DNA from: Taeniopygia guttata
Lineage: Eukaryota; Chordata; Aves; Passeriformes; Estrildidae
Direction of reading: 5' to 3'
Assembly (NCBI RefSeq): GCF_048771995.1
Contig: NC_133063.1
Location: 6,522,001-6,586,000, forward strand
Length of the DNA stretch: 64,000 nucleotides
The translations under genes were made by a program, and so were the position numbers. Below the pieces are notes generated by a model, which made no database searches, was not told where the DNA came from, and saw only the letters and a program-made list of their open reading frames with translations. Positions 28,676 to 39,852 of this stretch are shown here, one piece after another. Every line of letters starts with the position of its first letter. Position 1 is the first letter of the stretch.

Positions 28676-29118
28676 CAGAGTTGATGAGGAGGATGGAGCA
28701 CCTTTCCTGTGAGGAAAGGTGAAGAGATTTGGGGTAGTTCAGCCTGAAGAAGAGAAGACTTCAGGGTGACCTAACTGCAGCCCTCCAGTACCTGAAGGAA
28801 GCCTACAAGAAAGGTGGAGTGGGACTTTTTTACAAGGGCATGTTGTAACAGGGCGAAGGGGAGTGACTTCAGACTGAAAGAGAGTAGGTTTAGATTAGGT
28901 ATAAGGAAGCAATTCTTTGCTGTGAGGGTGGTGAGGCACTGAACAGGCTGCCCAGAGATGCTTTGGGTGCCCGGTCCTTGGAAGCGTTGAAGGCCAGGCT
29001 GGATGGACTCTGAGCAATCTGGTCTGGTGAAAGGTGTCCCCCTGTTCAAAGCAGGGGAATTGGAGCTAGGTGATCTTTAAGGTCCCTTCCAGCACAGGAC
29101 ATTCTATGTTTCTATGCA
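28676..29118 (+). mobile_element. CR1 LINE 3' fragment
   Basis: A 5'-truncated CR1 covering the ORF2 C-terminus: GTTCAGCCTGAAGAAGAGAA, CCTCCAGTACCTGAAGGAAG, AGGTTTAGATTAGGTATAAGG, GAACAGGCTGCCCAGAGATG and the terminal GGTCCCTTCCAGCACAGGAC followed by TTCTATG repeats. Frame breaks are present. Confidence 0.9.
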
Positions 29119-31008
29119 AATTGTTCTCAGGCTTTACTGATATCAGAAATTTGGAGCTGTCATGTTAAGTGACAGTATTATGTTTTCACTAGTTTGTTGG
29201 TTTGTTGGGGTTTCTTTCACTGGAAAATACACTGTTGATACAATTTGATTTAAAAATTGCAAGGATAAGTAATCTTTTGCTGTTATTTGTTTATTCACTC
29301 GTGTACTCACTAGGCACTGAAGCAGCATGAAGTGATTATTTCCACTACCCAAGAAACAAATGTGTAATGGCACCTGTGCATTACAGGAAAAACATTGAAG
29401 TTATACAGTGTTTAGGCGTAAATTACACATATTAAGATTTTAAAAGGACTCAGTCACAAGGCTAAAATACTCTTTGTTTTTTTGCTGTCTCTAACTGCCA
29501 GTGAATTCAATGGTTTCATACAGAATTTCCACCACCTTTCCACAGTAGATAGTGTCAAACTTATGTATTCAGTCTAACAGAACACATCTCTGTGGTTAAG
29601 ATACATTTTCAAAAGAGTGGGGAGCTTGTCCAGCAGGGTTCATTTTAAACACTCGATTGTGTCCTGCATAGAACAATATGTAGCTGGAGAAAAAAAGAAA
29701 TTTTCATGTCTAAAAATTAGGTGAATACTTGGGAGTGTTTGATGAATTATATACAAATCTATTCCACCTGCCAGCTGTAAAAAATGTCCAGTAGCCTGGG
29801 TTCCGGGCTTATTTTAATTATTTGTCCATGCTTACTGTTCTGCTGATTTAATTTATTGATACAGACAGCCATTAATGCTGTTACAGTACAGGAATACAAG
29901 GTGAACAATTTTATGGTCTAGTCATTAGCTGACTTGAATTGGTTCCAGTTTTCCAAAAGAAAATGTGACAAATTGAATACCCAGGGAATTCTGTTTATTT
30001 TCTGTGACTTAAACTGGTTCCTGTTTCTTAATTTGTACTTTGTTTTAATTGAGTGCAGTTCTTAAATTAAATATACTTCTAAAACATAGCATGGGTAGTG
30101 ATTTTTTACATTAATTTGCCTTTTAAATAGATTTCCTTTTTCCATTATAGCAAGACAGATACATCTTTAGTAATAAAATAAGCCATAGCAGGTTCCTACC
30201 TTTCTAAACTGCTGTCTGTAATGAATACATTTGAATAAAAATCAGTCATTATGCAGAACACATAATGTATTTTAGCATGTTCACCAGATTCAAGCTCACT
30301 TAAATAACAGGAAGAGTTTTGCTAACAGGATTTAATGTGTGCAATGACAAGGAATTCTCAAGGCAGTACCCACACTCATCCAAAACCTGGATGATGAGGG
30401 ACTTTTCTACTACAGCTGAGCATTGCTCTCCCTCTTGCCTCTCAGGTCAAGGACCCAGAGCAGGGGCTGGTCCTCCCTGCAAGGGAGGTCTTACAGGCAG
30501 AGGAGCACAGCTACCAGGTCCCCTGCACACACATAAAGGCAACGCCATAGCTGCTTTATTTACCACACAGCCAATCTGTCTTTACCAAGTGACAGCTAAT
30601 CTTGGCCTTGGTCTGTGTCTTATTTCTGCTGGTATCATATTGTACAGCCTTGGATCTTTCACGTTTCAAATTGTGTCTCTTACACTGCAACTTCACAGTC
30701 AGTCGTTTCACAGGTAGTTTAATCTTCCCTCTTTCTTCCCTTCTTTCCTTCTTTCATTCTTCTTTCTTTGTAGCTGTCTGTGCTTGGAGAGTATTGTCCC
30801 ATAGAAGAAATCACTTCTGGTGCAAGCACATCTCAGACTATGTATTTTCCCATGCTAGCTTTGGTCATCTTCATTTGTCAAGGGATCACCCTGTGATCCA
30901 AACTTGAGAAGGGACGCTTTACAAGCATCACCAACTGAATGTAAGTTGGATTAAATTACCTTTAGTGTGCCTCTGAATCATACAGCTCCTGTGGCAGTTT
31001 CAGAGGTA
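29119..31008. other. Intergenic sequence, nothing recognised
   Basis: AT-rich DNA with a short GC-richer patch at 30400-30540 that I cannot place. The 132-codon frame at 30319-30717 crosses that patch and has no recognisable domain. Confidence 0.45.
30724..30770. repeat. CT-rich (CTTT/CTTC)n tract
   Basis: A polypyrimidine simple repeat with units such as CTTTC and CTTCC. Confidence 0.85.
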
Positions 31009-31014
31009 TCACAC

Positions 31015-31361
31015 TGTGGCAACAGCTCTCTGGCCACAGAGAGAAACAGACAACTTTCCCAGGCATTGTTCCGGGAAAAGTCTGTGAGAAGATCAGAGAA
31101 AAGATTGAGAAACAATTCTTATCTTAACTTACTGCACCTGGCATTGTGAACATGTGGAATGTGTTACAGAGCTCTGTTTACCAAGGGTTTCTTAATGAGC
31201 CAATGGTGATGGAGTTTGGATTGGAGGACCAATTAGGTCTACCTGTAGTGAACTAGGGTATAAAAAAGCAATGGGTTTCTTAATAAAGAAAATTATCAGC
31301 CTTCTGTAAATGCATGGAGTCTATGTAGATTATTACCCGGCTGGGGACCTTTGTGCTGACA
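31015..31361 (+). repeat. 5' LTR of the provirus
   Basis: Starts TGTGGCAACAGC and ends GTGCTGACA. It holds a TATA-type GGGTATAAAAAAGC near 31257 and a TTAATAAAG polyadenylation signal about 22 bases later. Confidence 0.93.
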
Positions 31362-31363
31362 TC

Positions 31364-31381
31364 TGGTGAACCCCGAACATG
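31364..31381 (+). other. tRNA-Trp-like primer binding site
   Basis: TGGTGAACCCCGAACATG resembles TGGTGACCCCGACGTG, the complement of the tRNA-Trp 3' end, with a few differences. It lies two bases inside the 5' LTR, the expected place. Confidence 0.7.
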
Positions 31382-31403
31382 TGTGCAGCCAAGACTGATG
31401 AAC

Positions 31404-31481
31404 TGGGGACTTGGTGGCACCAGACCCTGGCCATGTCCACAGCGGGGACTTGGTGGCACCAGACCCTGGCCATGTCCACAG
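31404..31481 (+). repeat. 39-bp tandem duplication in the proviral leader
   Basis: Two almost identical adjacent copies of a 39-bp unit beginning GGGGACTTGGTGGCACCAGA, between the primer site and the gag-like region. Confidence 0.85.
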
Positions 31482-32995
31482 CCAAGACTGAAGACGAGGA
31501 AGTCTGGTAACCCCTTGTGAAAGTCGCATCCAGCAACCCTTTGTGTAGTTGCTGGACAGACAGAGACACCTCAGGATCCCTCCAGGACTCTGTTGGGACC
31601 CCATCAGACCCCCACTAGGACCCCTCAGCACCCGCACAGCCTGCTCGTAAGTGGAAACCTTCTGTTTCCCCAGAGGGGGAACAGTGACCTTTCCCCGTGT
31701 CTTCCTGGAGAAGATCTGTCCCTTCTGGACTGCATTTTTGCCCTCATTGCCTAGGAGCTGGAGCAATTGACAGATATCCTGGCTTTGTGCTGCCCGCATC
31801 CCAGGGTGGGGTTGTAGTAGTTGGGAAAAGTCACCTTCAAAATGGGCAACCGGATTTCTGTGCCAGTACACGTAACCCTTACAGTTATATATGATTTGTC
31901 ATAAGGAGCTTCCTGTGTCAGAAGACACTCTACAAGCTTTTAAATTGGGCCTAAATTCATGGTTTCCCCTTGGATGTGCAAACCTCACTGGACCTGCAGG
32001 CCTGGGACTCACTATGTTACTGTCTGTGGGAGGAGCTCACGAAGGGAGATGTGAGCGTGCCTCAGCTAATACCGATTTGGGGAGTCCTTTTCAGAGCAAT
32101 ATGGGGCTGGACCCCAAGGGAAAGCAAATCCACCTCGGTAGGCATGCCCCAATAGGACTTGGAGGAGCACCTAACCCTGTGCAGTTGGCCCCCAGCCTCT
32201 GCAGCACCACAGACAGCAGCAGGAGTGCCCGTGCTACAACCAGCGGATCGGGCTTTCCCCGCTCTGTACATAGCAGCTGATGAGTCTTGGCCACAATCAG
32301 CACTGCTCTGGCCGCCAGCAATACTGGTCTCTGCTCCACAAGCAGTGGCGGGCGAGCCTTCGTCTTGGCCAGCACTGCTTCAATGGCCGGGGCTGGTGTT
32401 CCCTGTTCCACAAGCTGGCTGGCATGGCATGCCGACCCCATGCCCCCCTCCGCCATGGCTAACTTGGACAACCACCGCTGGTTCCTTCCCTCCTGGCACC
32501 GTGGGTGGGGGAGGCATCGCCCCCAGTGCATCTCTCTCCCGACTTCCTTGCACATGCACAGGAAGAACCGACACCTTCAGCAGCTCTGCTTCACTCTCAG
32601 CAGATACCCCGACCAGAGCCACAGTCGCTCCTGCCCCTTTGCCTTTACCAGCGCAGACGGGACAATCACCTCCTCCTCTTCCATGTGGCGTGTGGATCGA
32701 CTGACCCGATGTCTTTTACAATTCCACCACCACAAGCCATGCCACCTGTCATGGGTGGAGTTGTACTGCAGGCAGCGACAGCGGTGCTCGCAGCACCAGC
32801 CAGGGAAGCCCCCCTGCCTGCTCTGGCTCCTCCAGCCAGCCTGGCTCCCATCCGGGACGTGAGCTGTGACCCTGAATGACACGAGTGCCGGGTCAGCTTC
32901 CAGCTAGCCCCTTCCCGGATCATGCGGGAGTGGCCACCCCTTGCCTGGATTGGCCTAGGTGCCAGTATAGCAGGGCTGCTATAAAGCTGCAGCAG

Positions 32996-33509
32996 TGAGG
33001 CTTCTCCCCAAAGCGCTAGCTGTATCTGCGCCAAGGATCAGGATGAAGAACAGGGAGGGGTCTTCTGATAGTTTCTGAAGGAAGTTTATTCCAGTAGAAG
33101 GGTCTGGGACGAAAGACAAGAACAAAGTTGTGCACCAACTTACATACGGGAGAGGGAAAAAGGAAACTTTGTCCAATTGCAGGAACCTGGGGAGGAGCAT
33201 AAGGCAGGGAATACAATGTTCAAACCAATAAGGAGTAACAGGGGAGGAGAACAATTTGAATGAACCAATCGGGCCTTGGGGGATGCAGAATTGACAGGGA
33301 AGGATCTGGAAGTAAAGGTGGGGTCACAATTACAGACGAGGGAGGAGAGGGCAGGGCCACAGTGATGGACATGGAAGAGCCTGGAACAAAGGGCAGATCT
33401 CTGGGGAGACGGACAAGGGGGTGGGAGGATACAACTCGGGGACAAACCTTTTGCAGAGGGGTAACAGAAACAACCGTTTTAAGCTTATACAAGAAAACAC
33501 ACCACCACA
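32996..33509 (-). mobile_element. Antisense LTR-like block nested in the provirus (fossil)
   Basis: Read on the minus strand, this runs from TGTGGTGGTGTGTTTTC to GAAGCCTCA, with a GGAATAAACTTCC polyadenylation signal about 90 bases before its end. These are the features of an LTR. Its orientation is opposite to the surrounding provirus and no target duplication is obvious, so it may be a solo LTR or part of a rearranged second element together with 33510-34130. Confidence 0.5.
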
Positions 33510-34081
33510 CCTGAGGAAAATTCCCCAGCCTGCCTCGCCACTCTGAGCTGGCCTGCTCCCACACTGCTTCCCTCAGGTGGCCACAGGACATGGACAGGGA
33601 CAGCACTGAACACCAACAGCCTGTCCCTCAGCAGGGACGTGCCCTCACAGCTGGGCGCAGCCCAACCGTGCTGTGAAATCTGAGGATCAGCATTCCCCTG
33701 GGACCAGCACCTTCCCTGGGACTGGGTCCCCCTTGCTCTTGGGTCCCTGCTGTGCCTCGGAGCAATCCATGTGTCCTGCTCTCATTCATGGGACGAAAGG
33801 AGTGGGGTTCTGGAAGGCTGCAGCTTGTTCTATGCCTGGGAGGGGGCGGAACGCTGGTGAGATTGCCAAAGTGGGGTTGCTTGATGGGGACGAGCAGGAA
33901 AGGAGAAGGTAGGAGTGAATTGCCCGTCCAGGAATGGGCATGGGCTGTCCCAAGGACCCCACATCCAGCAGCCCCACATTCAGGGGCCCCAAATGACACC
34001 AGTGCAGAGCTGGGGGAAAGGAACAAGCCAAATGAATCGGGCTCAGCAGCGGGGGAGTGGCCACCCTGCTGCTGGCTTCTG

Positions 34082-34122
34082 AAAAAAAAGAAAAAAAAAA
34101 CACACACAAAAAAAAAAAAAAA
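34082..34122. repeat. A-rich tract
   Basis: A nearly pure A run with a short CACACACA island, inside the proviral internal region. It could be the poly(A) trace of a retroposed transcript or simple expansion. Confidence 0.85.
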
Positions 34123-35249
34123 GCACCAAAAAATAAGGGTGATAGAAGTACAAGAAACCCACGGTCTTCACTTATGGCTCAGCCCGATTGGTTGAGTTAA
34201 AGGCTGTGGCCGTGGCATTCTAGCAATTTACTCAGATACCTCTGAATTTGATCATAGTTTTACACAGAAACACAGGCAGAAAAGGTAATCCTGCAAATCC
34301 AACCAGCAGGAAGCCCAAAGGACACATACGCAAAAATAAGATAAAGGATATTTAAAACATTCATTCACTAATAACGGTTACTCTGAAGAGCCTTGCCTTT
34401 AAATGTGTTAAGTGACACCCACCAGTTAGAGCTTGGGCTGTGTCGAGGCCTGATTCTGTCTCGATGGGATGATTGACAATCAACCCAGATATTTTCTGCA
34501 TCCAAGTATTCAAGTCATTTTGGCTTGGCAATTCGAAAATATATGTGTACATATATATGACAGCTAAGCCTACTTTCAAAGGGAGTTTGGAAAAACATTG
34601 TCTGGACATAGTTTCAACTCCCTAACTTGAGGTTTATCAGCTGTTGCAGACTCTGGGATGACAGTCAGTGCTATAGTGCCTGATAATTATATAATGTCAC
34701 ATGTTTTATTAATTATGTGCATTAGCTGATTAATTTCTAGTTCCATGGTTTTGCTCTGATACTTCCTCATGCTCATAACCAAGACACACTTGTTTCTGGA
34801 AACATATAGAAGTGATTTGTCAAAGAAGCTTTTGTCATCATCATAGTATGATGTCGCTATTAACCTTCTTCAGCTGTTCTCTGTTTCAGGATCAAGAAGG
34901 ACATACCGTGATGTCAAAGATTAACATCTCCAACTAATGGAACTTCTCCTGAAATTCAGCTGTTTGGACTTAAAAACAATGATCATTCATGGCATTTCCT
35001 AAAAGACATTAGACATTGTTATTTGGTTTTCTCATACTGTAAACCCTGTCTCAATGATATGGTAGAGATTGATATTCTACAGGTACAAAATCTCCCTGAC
35101 CATTTTAAGTCAGCATGTGATTGAGGTACGGATGGACAATCAGCAAATTGCTAAGGGAACCTCTTAAGCTGTGTTTGTTATTTTCTCTGCAAAAGGCCCT
35201 GCAGAGGACTACAAATGCTGCCTTCCTCTTTAAACACAAAAGAGTGACT

Positions 35250-35596
35250 TGTGGCAGCAGCTCTCTGGCTACAGATAGAAACAGACAACTTTCCCAGGCA
35301 TTGTTCCGGGAAAAGTCTGTGAGAAGATCAGAGAAAAGAATGAGAAACAATTCTTATCTTAACTTACTGCACCTGGCATTGTGAACATGTGGAATGTGTT
35401 ATGGAGATTTGTTTACCAAAGGATTTCTTAATTAGCCAGTGGTGATGGTGTTTGGATTGGAGGACTAATTAGGCCCACCTGTAGTGAACTAGGGTATAAA
35501 AAAGCAATGGGTTTCTTAATAAAGAAAATGATCAGCCTTCTGTAAATGCATGAGTCTATGTAAGTTATTTCCCAGTCCTGGCCCATGGCACTGACA
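35250..35596 (+). repeat. 3' LTR of the provirus
   Basis: Starts TGTGGCAGCAGC and ends GCACTGACA. It is collinear with the 5' LTR, with the same TATA and AATAAA blocks. Most differences cluster in the last 30 bases. Confidence 0.93.
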
Positions 35597-35971
35597 TCAC
35601 ACCATTACAAATATGAGGCTTAGCTCACCTAAAAATCCAGCATGTATTTTTTTCTTCACAGAACAAGAAGAATATGATGCACTATGCAGGAAAGGTACCC
35701 AATGATCCCCTTTACATTGGCTTTAAACAGACATGGTACTTGTAACTCAGTTTGAGTAACACAAGGGTGTAATAGCATTTGTAACATCTCTCTGGCATTT
35801 CACATTGCAAGTAACGTGTCATCAGTTCTGGTACACAATTAAGAAAAAATTCTAGCTTTTCCTAGAAATTTAGTGTTAGCCACATCATGTCATGTAGGCT
35901 GTATTTTGATATCTTAAATTCCTTTCCCGTATAACAGCACTTGGAACAGGATAGCAGAATGTGAAAATGGT

Positions 35972-36068
35972 AACCACAGAATTAAAGAGTCATAGAATTG
36001 TTTAGGTCTGAATAGACCTGTATGATCATCAGGTCCAACTGTAATATAGTGCTATGAGGCAGAGCCAA
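35972..36068 (-). mobile_element. CR1 LINE 3' end fragment
   Basis: On the plus strand it reads AGAGTCATAGAATTGTTTAGG, then AGACCTGTATGATCATCAGG and TCCAACTG, the reverse complement of a CR1 terminus. It is very short and diverged. Confidence 0.7.
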
Positions 36069-38171
36069 AACATAGACAAGACCCTACTTCTATGTTACTA
36101 GTACTAAAAATGTGAAAATTCAAGTTCTCATGAAAAAAAAAATAACGCTGTCAAAGCACTCTGCTGAATTTTGACTGTTTTTTTCTTTCTTTTGCTCAAT
36201 CAAGTTTTATTAAAATGATGATGCTACAATAGAAGCTTAATTACAAAACTCAGCTTTTTTTTTTTTTCTGTAGGAATTTAAAGGATTGAAGTTGAGAACA
36301 ATTACACTATTATGAGGCAGTCATATATAAAGAGCTTACTCTTTGGATAGTCATATGACCGTTTTCACAGTGATATGTTACAATAAAATTTCTTAGACAT
36401 ATTTTCAGATATGGCAGCCCATATTTCTATGAATATAAGTAATTACATACCTTCATTACTTGCATTAAATACAATACGGTAATTTTAATAAAGCACAGTC
36501 TTAATAAGTATGTTTTGCCTTTAAATCACAAAGCACTGCAGAAAAAGTTGTCAAAATTTGGCAATTATTTCTTCACGATTAAGCATTCCAACTATATATT
36601 TTCAGGGCAGAGAATAACTTGGAATTACGTCGGATGTTGGTCAAAAAATTCAGTTAAGTTTACTTCTGAGATTTATTACCAAAAGATCTTCAACATTGTT
36701 GATGTAAATGTAAAAACATGCTTTGCCAGGCAGACATAGACCAAATAGAAGAGGGCTTTTCTCATCTCCTTTTGTCAAGCTGGCTTATGACAGTGGCAGA
36801 GATCTTAGGTTGATAATCCTGAAAATTTACAGCACTTCTTTTATGGTATAATTGATCTGCATCTCTTGCAGTTACTCTTCCACTTTTTATATACATTAGG
36901 TTTTGGGGGTTATTTAGTTCCTGCTTAATTTTAACTTTGAATCAATAATGTTTGGTCACATGGGACACCAGTGTCCATAGTGAAGAGCTTTTTGAGTGTT
37001 GTCTGTACTGTGCCTGTTGCTTGATCCATAGGGTTTTTTTATGTCTTTGATGACTTGTACATGTTTAGATTAAATAAACTTTAGTCACAAGCCACTCTTG
37101 AAAGACTTTTCTATGCAAGTCCTTAGTTGGGTTGTGTTGTTTGTCTCCAGTTCAACATAACTCTTCTAGACCTGTAATCCTGTTAAATACCAGGTGCTAC
37201 TTTGTTTTATTGTTGTTGTGATTTCTTTTTATTATTATTATTTTGTTTATAACCTGGAAATGTTCCATTTGGGGCATTTGTAGAGTTTCCACAATCTCAA
37301 CAAATCTTTTGCATTGCTACTTGGAAGAACTTGTGTATTACCCATGAGGCAGTATCTTTTCATCTAGTCACATCTTAGCAGTTATGGACCTTTCCAGTTT
37401 TTCTAGTTGATTGGAAAAAGATCTAGGAAGCTATGACACAAGGTCCCCAAGGAACCAGTTTGTCAAACTTTGAAGATTTTCTTCTGCAAATTAGGTGTTT
37501 CTTAATGAATGAGTGGCTGCCAGGTCAGCTTCCTTTCCAGTTTTGTTGCCACTTCTGCTGTTTTCTTGTGCTTTGGCATCTGGTTCCTGTACCCAGCTGT
37601 CATGGCTTTTGCTTTTTTGAACAGTAGCTGCAATGAATGTATACATATGTGTTCATGTAATTCGTATCTCATAGTACAAACCTGATGTAGTTTTATGTAT
37701 GTGTAGCCTTTCCCACACTGGAAGGGATACACTTTGCTCAGGGACACTTGTAAAATGGGACACTTCTTCCACAAATGGGAATAGTTCAATTTATTGAATT
37801 GTACTGTCTTTGTAAGTGTTGTAACATGGAATCACAAATGCTATTAATTTTCTCAAACTATCACTATTTTATTAATTTAACACCTACTTTGCTTCTAATT
37901 GTAAACTGTATGACCTTTTTGTAATAATTAAAGCAGTACTTTACTGATTAGGGAAGGAAGTAATTTAATACATTTTAATATTCAGAACATTTGAGCTCTT
38001 CTTCAGCTATCAGAGATGAGTTGAAATAATTCCTGTTGCCACACTCTGAGGGCAGAACCAAGTTTGAAATAACTGGCCTTTTCCATTCTGGTTTTACTTA
38101 ACTTTTAGTCAGCTCCTTGAAGATATTAAATTCAGCCAAGGGCAGTATTTAAATTAAAAGAAGCCACTAGG
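36069..38171. other. Intergenic sequence, nothing recognised
   Basis: AT-rich DNA with no coding signature. The 95-codon minus frame at 37502-37789 has no known domain. Confidence 0.5.
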
Positions 38172-38456
38172 AATATATATATAATATATATATTATAATA
38201 TATATATTATAATATTATATATATTATAATATATATTATAATATATATAATATATAATATATAATATATAATATATAATATATAATATATTTATATTATA
38301 TATAATAATATATAATATTTATAATATATTATAATATAAATAATAATATATACAATTAATATTATAATATAATAATATAATTATTTATATTATATATAAT
38401 AATATGAACAATATAATCTTTATATATATGTATATAATATATATAATGGCATATAC
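38172..38456. repeat. AT-dinucleotide tract, about 285 bp
   Basis: Almost pure A/T sequence made of ATAT and TATAATA units, strongly self-complementary throughout. Such tracts form cruciforms, vary in length and are often misassembled. Confidence 0.95.
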
Positions 38457-38765
38457 CATTATAGATACCTCTTTTTATGGGCTGCAAAACCTTCTGAACT
38501 GTCTGGTTTTGGATTCTAGAAATAGCTAACTCTGTATGAAGGGTTTGCTCTGTGCATGTAGGCTGTTCCACCAGGAAAATATTGCTCAGGCACTGGGGAT
38601 GGGAGCAATCCAGTTTGAGGCAATGCTTTGACCATCAGGGACACAGTCTGGCAGCAGACAGAATGGAAAAGCAAAACAGTTTATGTCTCTAAAACAGTTT
38701 AAGCCCAGTCTCTAGCAATGAGGCAGATCCGAGATCAAGCCAAGAAAGTCAGAACAGCAGGTCAG

Positions 38766-38842
38766 GGTTAGAATAACAGAATCACAGAATCATAGAATGG
38801 TTTGTGTTGGAATGGACCGTAAAGGCTTTCTAGCCCATTTAC
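38766..38842 (-). mobile_element. CR1 LINE 3' end, left part of a split copy
   Basis: AGAATCACAGAATCATAGAA followed by TGGTTTGTGTTGGAATGGAC is the reverse complement of a CR1 terminus. It continues at 39184 after an inserted LTR. Confidence 0.88.
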
Positions 38843-39183
38843 TGTTGTAGCCTGAACTGCTGCTAGTGAAGTCCAGGATAAGGAAGCAGAAAGGGCCTTT
38901 GCATGGTATCCACAGATGTTTAATTCAGCTGCATGGTGAGATGCTCAGAGTCCCAGGCATACCCACTTGGATGGTCCAGATTTCTCTCTCCCAAAAGGCC
39001 CAGGGTGACCCTGGTCTCGGGGCAGTAAAAAGATGAGGGCAAATCAGGGAATAGGTAGCGAGTGGTTCAGGGACATAGGAATAGACATAGAACAGGGGAA
39101 GGAGCCAATGGAGTCTTAACAGCTTTTTGAGGGAAGCTTCTTGTGTCTCCCTAAACCAGGGAATGCCCCCCAGGGTCTCCACA
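38843..39183 (-). mobile_element. Solo LTR inserted into antisense CR1 (fossil)
   Basis: Read on the minus strand it starts TGTGGAGACCCTGGG and ends CAGGCTACAACA, 341 bp, with an ATTAAA-type polyadenylation signal near 38917. The CR1 match stops at its left edge and resumes at its right edge. The flanks CCATTTAC and CCATAC look like a target duplication altered by a small length change. No viral genes are present. Confidence 0.75.
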
Positions 39184-39420
39184 CCATACCCTCTGCTTTG
39201 GACAGGGATGCCTTTCACTAGACCACGTTGCCTCATCCAACCTGGCCTTGAACCCCTTGTGGGTGGGACACCTGCAGCTTCTTGGGCAACCTGTTCCCGT
39301 GCCTCACGACCCTCTGAAAGAGTGTAAAATTTAACAGGATAGAAAATCCATCTGGATTTAAGTGAAGTGTACTGCGTGGTGGCTTGCTAACATGAGTGAA
39401 AATGCTGTTTAGTCTGTTAA
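39184..39420 (-). mobile_element. CR1 LINE ORF2 C-terminal fragment, right part of split copy
   Basis: The minus-strand frame includes RVVRHGNRLPKKLQVSHPQG, a diverged version of the CR1 ORF2 C-terminus (RVVRHWNRLPREV). It directly continues the 3' end at 38766. The right limit is vague. Confidence 0.8.
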
Positions 39421-39431
39421 CTCCGTGTGCT

Positions 39432-39823
39432 TGTAAAACTGTCCCAGCCAAAGAGAAAAGAATTTAATCTCCAAGGCGAAGAGATAAGACGGGCCCCTTG
39501 AACTCTGAAACTAAGAAAAGAAGAAGTCTGCAAAAATGGACAAAGGGATTAGAGAGTTCTCTGTACAAAGGGCCAACTGTAAATTGTAACTGGAAATCAA
39601 CAGAATGAATATGCATGAACCTAGTGTAAGATTCTGTGTATATGTAAATTAGTACGGGATAATAAAAGCATCGGGAATCCCCAAGGGGTGCGCATGCCCT
39701 TTGAAGGGAAATCCCTGCTGCAGGGGAAATCCCTGCGTGTGTCCAGCGCTGAAAAATAAAAGTTACCGTTCCCTACAAATCTTTATTAGAATTATGAAGT
39801 TTTAATTTTTCATCCACGTGTCA
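39432..39823 (+). mobile_element. Solo LTR, ERVK-like songbird type (fossil)
   Basis: Starts TGTAAAACTGTCCCAGCC. Internal blocks include AAGACGGGCCCCTTGAACTC, TTAGTACGGGATAATAAAAG, CCCCAAGGGGTGCGCATG and GCGCTGAAAAATAAAAG, the last holding the polyadenylation signal. It ends near TTTTTCATCCACGTGTCA. The family match is from memory, and I could not find a matching target duplication. No internal genes are present. Confidence 0.7.
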
Positions 39824-39852
39824 CCTCACAGCAAGGAATTTCTTCTTAATAT
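39824..39852 (-). mobile_element. CR1 LINE fragment left of an LTR insertion
   Basis: CACAGCAAGGAATTTCTTC followed by TTAATAT is antisense CR1 ORF2 (the KKFFT region). It resumes at 40353 after a 500-bp LTR. Confidence 0.75.

Larger units (their letters stand above)
31009..35602 (+). mobile_element. Old endogenous retrovirus with two LTRs and 6-bp target duplication (fossil)
   Basis: The element spans 31015-35596 and is bounded by the direct repeat TCACAC at 31009-31014 and 35597-35602. LTRs are 31015-31361 and 35250-35596, 347 bp each, with TG...CA ends. Just inside the 5' LTR (from 31364) is TGGTGAACCCCGA, a degenerate tRNA-Trp primer site like that of the avian sarcoma-leukosis group. A gag-like region begins near 31842 with a Met-Gly start of the myristoylation type, followed by matrix-like and then proline-rich sequence to about 32900. 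I recognise no pol or env. A second, antisense LTR-like block is nested at about 32996-33509. The element is broken in many places. The two LTRs differ at about 9% of positions, suggesting an insertion roughly 10-20 million years old if typical bird rates apply. Confidence 0.9.

Noticed and set aside
30319-30717. 132-codon plus-strand frame in intergenic DNA
   Set aside because: It has no known domain, and its middle is a GC-rich patch that may be an unrecognised repeat. Not enough to call a gene.
32159-32862. Overlapping plus-strand open frames of 181 and 191 codons
   Set aside because: They lie in the GC- and proline-rich interior of the fossil provirus, in competing frames. They are treated as part of that element, not as host genes.
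31009-35602. Possibility that the two similar 347-bp blocks are a segmental duplication
   Set aside because: TG...CA ends, identical flanking TCACAC and the adjacent primer site fit LTRs of one insertion much better.
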